Shown in pieces: positions 7,868 through 12,624 of a stretch of DNA of 12,624 bases. Source of the DNA: Reyranella sp. (GTDB taxonomy: Bacteria > Pseudomonadota > Alphaproteobacteria > Reyranellales > Reyranellaceae); contig JADHLS010000063.1 in assembly GCA_016780605.1 (NCBI GenBank), positions 1 to 12,624 on the forward strand, read 5' to 3'. Numbering within the stretch: position 1 is the first letter of the stretch; each line of letters starts with the position of its first letter. Both the position numbers and the translations under genes were made by a program. A model generated the notes under the pieces. That model saw only the letters and a program-made list of their open reading frames with translations. It was not told the origin of the DNA and made no database searches.

Positions 7868-7990
7868 CCTCACCCTGAGGAGGCGCGCAGCGCCGTCTCG
7901 AATGCGCGCGGTAAACCGCGCGTGGGTGGGCAACAACGAGACTGTCGCCACCCTTCGAGACGCGCACTTCGTGCGCTCCTCAGGGTGAGG
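7868..7990. repeat. Nested inverted repeat, REP-like extragenic element, copy 1
   Basis: Outer arms CCTCACCCTGAGGA (7868-7881) and TCCTCAGGGTGAGG (7977-7990) are perfectly complementary. Inside them lie hairpin GGCGC-GCA-GCGCC (7882-7894), arm CGTCTCGAA (7894-7902) paired with TTCGAGACG (7954-7962), a central hairpin CGCGCGGT-AA-ACCGCGCG (7905-7922), GGGTGG/CCACCC (7924-7929/7948-7953) and hairpin GCGCAC-TTC-GTGCGC (7962-7976). It starts 10 bases after the stop of binding-protein gene 1. With no T-run it is not a classical terminator, but it could attenuate or stabilise the transcript between the two genes. Confidence 0.88.
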
Positions 7991-8007
7991 ATTCCCTCCC
8001 TCAGGCG

Positions 8008-8074
8008 TTGACCGCAGCCGTCGAGCCTGTTCCCATCGCGTTTGCACGTATCTTGCAGGATAGCGGGAGCGTTA
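8008..8074 (+). promoter_or_regulatory. Leader of binding-protein gene 2: same sigma-54-like element and possible sigma-70 promoter
   Basis: TTGCACGTATCTTGCA (8042-8057) matches the element before gene 1 except at one spacer base, and again has TG where sigma-54 promoters carry GG. TTGACC (8008-8013), 17 bases, TCCCAT (8031-8036) and the five-base gap to TTGCACG also repeat exactly. This argues that gene 2 has its own promoter and does not rely on read-through past the inverted repeat. The 5' leader would be about 43 nt from a sigma-54 start. Confidence 0.45.
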
Positions 8075-8097
8075 GGGAAGAGCTTCGACAGTTGGAT

Positions 8098-8104
8098 GGG
8101 AGGG
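8098..8104 (+). promoter_or_regulatory. Ribosome binding site of binding-protein gene 2
   Basis: GGGAGGG lies six bases before the ATG at 8111 and selects that start over the in-frame TTG at 8042. Confidence 0.75.
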
Positions 8105-8110
8105 CATCCG

Positions 8111-9904
8111 ATGAACGAACGTGACTTGCGTGGTCTTCTCGACCAGGTGAAGGCGGGCGCCCTGTCGCGCCGCGCCTTCGTGAGGCGCATGGCGGCTGTG
8201 GGCCTGACGGCGCCGATGGCGACCCAGCTTCTGGCCTTTTCCGGCGTCGCCATGGCCCAATCTAGGGCACCGATCTACAAGCCGACCAAGCGCGGCGGCG
8301 GCGGGCTGCTGAAGGTGCTGTGGTGGCAGGGGCCAACGCTGCTCAATCCGCACTTCGCCACCGGCACCAAGGACCAGGACGGTTCGCGCCTGTTCTATGA
8401 GCCGCTGGCGGGCTGGGACGCCGAAGGCAACCTGCGGCCGATCCTGGCGGAGGCCATCCCCGGCCGCGAGGACGGCACGCTGGCCGCCGACGGCAAGTCG
8501 GTCACCTGGAAGCTGAAGAAGAACGTGAAGTGGCATGACGGCCAGCCGTTCACGGCCGACGACGTCGTCTTCACCTGGGAATATTCGCGCGATCCCGCGA
8601 CGGCAACGCTGACCAGCGGCTCCTACAAGGACGTCACGGTCGAGAAGGTCGACCCTTACACGGTGGTGGTGAAGTTCGCCGCGCCGACGCCGTTCTGGGC
8701 CGACACCTTCGTGGCGTCGGCGGGCTGCATCATCCCCAAGCACCTGTTCGCCGACTATATCGGAGCCAAGTCGCGCGAGGCGCCGACCAATCTCAAGCCG
8801 GTCGGAACCGGGCCGTACAAGTTCAAGGAGTTCAAGCCGGGAGACCTGGTCACCGGTGTGATCAACGCCGATTATCACCAGGAGAACCGTCCCTACTTCG
8901 ACGCCATCGAGATGAAGGGCGGCGGCGACGCGGTCTCGGCGGCGCGTGCGGTGCTGCAGACCGGCGAATTCGACTTCGGCTGGAACATGCAGGTCGAGGA
9001 CGAGATTCTGCAGCGCCTGGAGAAGGGCGGCAAGGGCCGGGTCATCATGAGTAGGGGCGGCGGCATCGAGCATATCCAGCTCAACACCCGCGACCCGTGG
9101 ACCGAGGTCGACGGCGAACGCTCGAGCCTCAAGACCGTGCATCCCACGCTCAGCGACCCGGCAGTACGCCAGGCACTCGCCCTGCTGGTCGACAAGGATT
9201 CGGTCGAGAAGCACATCTATGGCCGCACCGGCGTCGCCACGCCCAACTTCTTCAACAACCCGGAGCGCTTCCGCTCGAAGACGACGAAGTACGAGTTCAA
9301 CGTCGACAAGGCGAATGACGTGCTCGAGAAGGCCGGCTGGGTGAAGGGCCCCGATGGCATCCGCGCCAAGGACGGCAAGAAGCTGAAGTTCGTCTATCAG
9401 AGCTCGATCAACCAGCCGCGCCAGAAGACCCAGGCCATCGTCAAGCAGGCCTGCCAGAAGGCCGGCATCGACATCGAGGTCAAGGCGGTGACGTCTTCGG
9501 TGTTCTTCTCCTCCGACGTCGCCAACCCCGACACCTATCCGCACTTCTATGCCGACCTGCAGATGTACAACAACGGACCGGCACAGCCCGATCCCGAGGT
9601 GTTCATGCGACAGTTCTGCTCGTGGGAGGCGGCCAGCAAGGCGAACAAGTGGCAGGGCCGCAATGTCACACGCTGGCAGAACAAGGAATACGACGACACC
9701 CACAAGGCGGTGCAGGTCGAGCTCGACCCGGTGAAGCGGGCCGCGCTCTGCATCAAGCTGAACGAGCTGGTCATCAACGACAACGTCGTGATCCCCGTGG
9801 TCGCCCGGCTGGGCGTGGCGGCGGTCAAGGACAAGCTCGTGGTCGAGCTGAGCGGCTGGGACAACAACACCTGGAATCTCGCCAGCTGGTACCGGGAAAG
9901 CTGA
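8111..9904 (+). CDS. ABC transporter substrate-binding protein, family 5, Tat-exported, copy 2
   Basis: A 597-residue paralogue of the preceding gene with the same layout: Tat motif SRRAFVRR (19-26), cleavage after VAMA (49), then the SBP_bac_5 signature KWHDGQPFTADDVVF. Differences from copy 1 cluster in a few places: residues 312-318 (IMSRGGG here, MINEASF in copy 1), QFCSWEAAS against QFLTSEVAT, and the stretch after IPVVAR near the C-terminus. The core strands are nearly invariant. Such clustering fits altered ligand preference, which is inference. It is followed after 55 bases by a zinc-hydrolase gene on the same strand, probably co-transcribed. As with copy 1, no permease genes are nearby. 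Confidence 0.95.
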   Translation: MNERDLRGLLDQVKAGALSRRAFVRRMAAVGLTAPMATQLLAFSGVAMAQSRAPIYKPTKRGGGGLLKVLWWQGPTLLNPHFATGTKDQDGSRLFYEPLAGWDAEGNLRPILAEAIPGREDGTLAADGKSVTWKLKKNVKWHDGQPFTADDVVFTWEYSRDPATATLTSGSYKDVTVEKVDPYTVVVKFAAPTPFWADTFVASAGCIIPKHLFADYIGAKSREAPTNLKPVGTGPYKFKEFKPGDLVTGVINADYHQENRPYFDAIEMKGGGDAVSAARAVLQTGEFDFGWNMQVEDEILQRLEKGGKGRVIMSRGGGIEHIQLNTRDPWTEVDGERSSLKTVHPTLSDPAVRQALALLVDKDSVEKHIYGRTGVATPNFFNNPERFRSKTTKYEFNVDKANDVLEKAGWVKGPDGIRAKDGKKLKFVYQSSINQPRQKTQAIVKQACQKAGIDIEVKAVTSSVFFSSDVANPDTYPHFYADLQMYNNGPAQPDPEVFMRQFCSWEAASKANKWQGRNVTRWQNKEYDDTHKAVQVELDPVKRAALCIKLNELVINDNVVIPVVARLGVAAVKDKLVVELSGWDNNTWNLASWYRES

Positions 9905-9944
9905 GGTCTCGCCATCGCCCGGATTCGCGCTATAAGCCGAAGCC

Positions 9945-9950
9945 GGAGGT
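9945..9950 (+). promoter_or_regulatory. Ribosome binding site of the zinc-hydrolase gene
   Basis: GGAGGT lies nine bases before ATG 9960 but only three before GTG 9954, so the ATG is favoured. Confidence 0.65.
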
Positions 9951-9959
9951 CGAGTGCGC

Positions 9960-10901
9960 ATGTCTGACAATCCGCCCATCGAGTATACCTTTCCCGACAT
10001 CCGGCCGTGGGAAAAGGGCGATGCGCCCTACATCCACGTCAAGGAAAGCGGCAAGCCGGGGCCGACGGTGATGGTGGCGTCGCTCACCCACGGCAACGAG
10101 GTGTCGGGGGCGATCGTGGTCAACGAGCTGCTTTCACGCGGCCTCAGGCCGCGCCAGGGCACGCTGATCTTTTCATTCAACAACTTCGAGGCCTACCAGC
10201 GCTTCGATCCCAAGAACCCGTTCAAGTCGCGCATGATCGACGAGGACTTCAATCGCACCTGGGGCCGGCTCGACCAGCCGGCGACGACGCGCGAGACCAA
10301 GCGGGCGCAGGTGGTGCGGCCCTATGTCGAGCGCGCCGACTACCTGCTCGATCTCCATTCCATGCACGACGATTGCGTGCCGCTGATGCTGTGCGGCCCG
10401 CTCGACCGCGGCGTCGAGCTCGCCAAGCGCCTGGGCTCGCCGGCCGACATCGTGCGCGACCGCGGCCATGCCGCCGGCATGCGCATGCGCGATTACGGCG
10501 CCTTCGGCGATCCCAAGAGCGACCGGACTGCGCTGCTGATCGAGACCGGCCAGCATTGGCGCAAGTCGTCTGTCGTGGTGGCCAAGGACGTCGCCCATCG
10601 CTTCCTCACCGAGACCGGCATCGTCGACGCTTCCGACCTGCCGCCGGACTGGAGGCAGCCGGCGCCGCCGCAGCAGAAGATCGTGCAGGTGACGCACGCC
10701 ATCGCCACCAAGCGCGGCAACTTCACGCCGGCGCGCCGCTTCGAGGGCCAGGAGGTGATCGCCAAGGCGGGCACCGTGCTGGGCCACGACGACGGCGAGG
10801 CGGTGACGACGCCCTACGACAACTGCGTGCTGGTGATGCCGGCGGTGAATCGCCCGCTGCGCGCCGGGGTCACGGTTGTTCGCCTGGGTCGACTGATCTG
10901 A
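9960..10901 (+). CDS. Zinc hydrolase of the succinylglutamate desuccinylase/aspartoacylase (M14-like) family
   Basis: A 313-residue metallohydrolase. Members remove acyl groups from N-acylated amino acids or act as carboxypeptidase-like amidases in the cytoplasm. Zinc ligands are visible as His44 and Glu47 in THGNEVSG and His133 in DLHSMHDD. DEDFNRTW (94-101) holds the Asn-Arg pair that binds the substrate carboxylate, and Glu195 in LLIETGQH matches the catalytic glutamate. The C-terminal 70 residues form the usual beta-rich domain. No signal peptide is present, so it should act after uptake. It lies 55 bases after binding-protein gene 2 on the same strand, which suggests the imported compound is N-acylated or peptide-like. 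It is too divergent to call AstE or AspA. Its 3' end overlaps the convergent murJ gene by 32 bases. Confidence 0.9.
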   Translation: MSDNPPIEYTFPDIRPWEKGDAPYIHVKESGKPGPTVMVASLTHGNEVSGAIVVNELLSRGLRPRQGTLIFSFNNFEAYQRFDPKNPFKSRMIDEDFNRTWGRLDQPATTRETKRAQVVRPYVERADYLLDLHSMHDDCVPLMLCGPLDRGVELAKRLGSPADIVRDRGHAAGMRMRDYGAFGDPKSDRTALLIETGQHWRKSSVVVAKDVAHRFLTETGIVDASDLPPDWRQPAPPQQKIVQVTHAIATKRGNFTPARRFEGQEVIAKAGTVLGHDDGEAVTTPYDNCVLVMPAVNRPLRAGVTVVRLGRLI

Positions 10902-12456
10902 GGCCGGGCTGGCGGCGCATCACGAAGCGCAGCTCCGACAGTCGCACGACGCCGAGCAACGCGCCCAGGGCGGCATAGGTGACGCTGCCCACCGTGCAGA
11001 CCGCGAACAGCGCCAGCGCGCCTTTCACCGTCGCCGTCTCGAGCAGGGGCCCGAGCAGGACGAGCGCGCCCCACAGCGCCACGGCCATGCCGGCGCTCGC
11101 CGCCGCCATGCGCCAGGTGCGCGAAAGCAGTCTCTCGTCGATGAGCCAGTGGTTGCGCCGGAACAGGATCACGCCCAGCGCCACGGCGTTCAACCAGCCC
11201 GACAGCGAGGTCGCGAGTGCGATGCCGACCTGGGCCAGTGTGGTGCCATAGAGGAAGGCCGCGTTCAGGGCCACGTTCACCGCGATGGCGGCGACGGCGA
11301 CATAGAGCGGCGTGCGCGTGTCCTCGCGGGCGAAGAAGCCCGGGGTCAGCGCCTTGACCAGCACGAAAGCCGGCAAGCCGATGGCGAAGGCGGCAAGAGC
11401 GCCTGCCGTGCGCAAGGTGTCCTCCGGCCCGAAGAGGCCGCGCTCGAACAGCACGCGGATGATGGGGGCGGCGAGCAGCCACAGCGCCATGGCGGCGGGC
11501 AGGCTGAGCAGCAGGCCGAACTCGATGGCGCGGTTCTGGTTGGCCATCGCCGATTCGACCTGGCCGGCGCGTAGCTGGCGGGCCAGCAGCGGCAGCAGCG
11601 CCGTGCCGATGGCGATACCGACCACGCCCAGCGGCAGTTGGGCGATGCGATCGGCGTAGTACAGCGCCGAGATCGACCCGACCGGCAGCAGCGACGCCCA
11701 TACGACGTCGAGCATGGTGCTGATCGACTGCACGCCGCCGCCGATCGCCACCGGCGTGGCGAGCGTCACCAGCCGCGACACGAGCGGCGTCCGGCGCGGC
11801 GGCACCAAGGTCATGGTGACATCGTCGCGCGCGCAAGCGACCAGCAGCCAGACCCACTGCAGGAGGCCCGCGATCGCGAAGCTAATGGACGCGGCGTAAC
11901 CGCTGTTGGGCAGGAGCGGCGTGAGACCAAGCACACCGGCAATCATCGTCAGATTGAGCAATATCGGCGTCGCCGCGACATGGGCAAAGCGGTCGATGCT
12001 GTTCAGCACGCCGCCATACAGCGAAGCGAGCGAGATGAACAGCAGATAGGGGAAGGAAATGCGGCTGAACTCGATGGCCATGGCGAAGGTCGGCGCATCG
12101 TCGCGCATGCCGGGCGCCAGCAGCGCCAGCACCCACGGCATGCCCAGCATCAGGACCATGGAGAAGGGCACCAGCACCACCAGCAGCGCGGCATGGGCCT
12201 GGCGCGCGAAGGCGAGCGCCTCGGCGCGGCCGTGGTCCTGCAATTCGCGCGAGAACAGCGGCACGAAGGCGGCCGAGAAGGCGCCCTCGGCGAACAGACG
12301 ACGGAAGAAATTCGGCAGCTTCTGCGCGACGAAGAAAGCGTCGGCGACGGCGCCCGATCCCAGGACAGCCGACAGCACAATGTCGCGGATGAAGCCCACG
12401 ACGCGGCTCAACAGGGTGAACCCGCCGACCGTGGCGACCGCGCGCCCGAGGCTCAT
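10870..12456 (-). CDS. murJ: Lipid II flippase MurJ
   Basis: A 528-residue polytopic inner-membrane protein of the MviN/MurJ family (MOP superfamily), which flips undecaprenyl-linked lipid II to the periplasmic face for peptidoglycan synthesis. The residues known to be essential in E. coli MurJ occur at the same numbers: Arg18, Arg24, Asp39, Arg52 and Arg270 (in YYADR). The family signature PNFFRRLFAEGAFSAAFVP starts at 48, and hydrophobic segments run throughout, consistent with 14 transmembrane helices. Length is normal. The gene is complete, with ATG at 12456 and TGA at 10872-10870. The ribosome site GAGGA falls at the edge of the upstream inverted repeat. In many alphaproteobacteria murJ lies near glnD and trpS; neither is visible here. 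Confidence 0.97.
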   Translation of the reverse strand: MSLGRAVATVGGFTLLSRVVGFIRDIVLSAVLGSGAVADAFFVAQKLPNFFRRLFAEGAFSAAFVPLFSRELQDHGRAEALAFARQAHAALLVVLVPFSMVLMLGMPWVLALLAPGMRDDAPTFAMAIEFSRISFPYLLFISLASLYGGVLNSIDRFAHVAATPILLNLTMIAGVLGLTPLLPNSGYAASISFAIAGLLQWVWLLVACARDDVTMTLVPPRRTPLVSRLVTLATPVAIGGGVQSISTMLDVVWASLLPVGSISALYYADRIAQLPLGVVGIAIGTALLPLLARQLRAGQVESAMANQNRAIEFGLLLSLPAAMALWLLAAPIIRVLFERGLFGPEDTLRTAGALAAFAIGLPAFVLVKALTPGFFAREDTRTPLYVAVAAIAVNVALNAAFLYGTTLAQVGIALATSLSGWLNAVALGVILFRRNHWLIDERLLSRTWRMAAASAGMAVALWGALVLLGPLLETATVKGALALFAVCTVGSVTYAALGALLGVVRLSELRFVMRRQPGLRSVDPGEQP

Positions 12457-12462
12457 GGACCG

Positions 12463-12467
12463 TCCTC
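12463..12467 (-). promoter_or_regulatory. Ribosome binding site of murJ, at the edge of the inverted repeat
   Basis: On the minus strand GAGGACGGTCC precedes the ATG at 12456, leaving six bases after GAGGA. The first four bases of the site belong to the outer arm of the repeat at 12464-12571, so folding of the repeat would cover the ribosome site. Confidence 0.55.
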
Positions 12468-12571
12468 ATGCTGAGGAGCCGTGCGAAGCACGGCGTCTCG
12501 AAGCATGGCTACACCGAGACTGCTTCCCACCCTTCGAGACGCGGCCCGTTGGGCCGCTCCTCAGGGTGAGG
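12464..12571. repeat. Nested inverted repeat, REP-like extragenic element, copy 2
   Basis: It has the same plan as the copy at 7868-7990. The outer arms are CCTCATGCTGAGGA (12464-12477) and TCCTCAGGGTGAGG (12558-12571), pairing with one G-T wobble and one mismatch. Inside lie hairpin GCCGTGC-GAA-GCACGGC (12478-12494), arm CGTCTCGAA (12494-12502) with TTCGAGACG (12533-12541), and hairpin GCGGCCC-GTT-GGGCCGC (12541-12557). The right outer arm is identical to copy 1. The hairpin stems differ in sequence but stay fully paired. It sits seven bases before the murJ start codon. Confidence 0.88.
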
Positions 12572-12624
12572 TACTTGCTGTGGTGCCTGCATCGATTGCC
12601 ATAATCCTGTCATCGTCAGGTGCC
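12572..12624. other. Right-edge remainder, nothing identified
   Basis: These 53 bases lie between the inverted repeat and the window edge. Neither strand shows a recognisable coding end, promoter or RNA. The murJ promoter, or the 3' end of an upstream gene, would be expected here or beyond. Confidence 0.4.

Larger units (their letters stand above)
5986..9904 (+). repeat. Tandem duplication of leader plus binding-protein gene
   Basis: Unit 1 (5986-7858) and unit 2 (8008-9904) align from a TTGAC in the leader through the stop codon. The coding parts are gapless (597 residues each, about 82% identical by hand count). The leaders differ in length only between the promoter-like block and the ribosome site. 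Many third-position differences show that the duplication is not recent. The nested inverted repeat at 7868-7990 sits between the units and is not part of the duplicated unit. Confidence 0.85.

Noticed and set aside
7868..7990. The inverted repeat as a CRISPR array, IS end or terminator.
   Set aside because: There is no direct-repeat/spacer periodicity, no transposase and no T-run after the hairpins; it fits an extragenic REP-like element.
5999..8047. A very long open frame (682 codons) antisense to binding-protein gene 1, with a similar one at 8072-10000 antisense to gene 2.
   Set aside because: They mirror strongly recognisable genes. Composition (runs of Leu, Val, Asp, His, Arg) is typical of antisense frames in GC-rich DNA, and their occurrence in both copies follows from the duplication.
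9954..9959. GTG start for the zinc hydrolase two codons before the ATG.
   Set aside because: Only three bases separate it from GGAGGT; the ATG has better spacing.

Overview
The window is high-GC DNA, most likely from an alphaproteobacterium. The grounds are Tat-exported family-5 binding proteins with no linked permease, a MurJ flippase, and an extragenic repeat with outer arm TCCTCAGGGTGAGG, of a type I associate with Bradyrhizobium- and Reyranella-like genomes. The genus is a guess. No IS element, tRNA, rRNA or CRISPR array was seen.

Left part (1-5730, minus strand): a two-gene unit. A small-molecule-type SAM-dependent methyltransferase (5730-4843) comes first. Its stop overlaps the start of a very large signalling gene (4846 to beyond the left edge, 1615 codons visible, no in-frame stop). 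That protein reads, in order: a serine/threonine-kinase-like domain, an AAA/STAND-type ATPase, a long helical-repeat region, a GAF domain and a class III nucleotide cyclase domain. It follows the plan of the 'trifunctional' kinase/ATPase/GAF/histidine-kinase proteins, but ends in a cyclase. The kinase-like domain has lost the catalytic HRD Asp and the DFG Asp, so it should be a pseudokinase. This is the most unusual item in the window.

Middle (5731-10901, plus strand): a 334-base divergent intergenic region, then two tandem paralogous 597-residue substrate-binding proteins (about 82% identical by hand count, no gaps). Each is preceded by the same leader, whose best-conserved block (TTGCACG-N4-TTGCA) resembles a sigma-54 promoter. 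A zinc hydrolase of the succinylglutamate desuccinylase/aspartoacylase family follows the second copy at short spacing. Together they suggest uptake and deacylation of a peptide-like or N-acylated compound; the substrate is unknown and no permease or ATPase is present.

Right part (10870-12624, minus strand): murJ, the lipid II flippase, convergent with and overlapping the hydrolase gene by 32 bases. A nested inverted repeat lies directly upstream of murJ, and a second copy lies between the two binding-protein genes. The two copies share architecture while their hairpin stems differ in a base-paired way.
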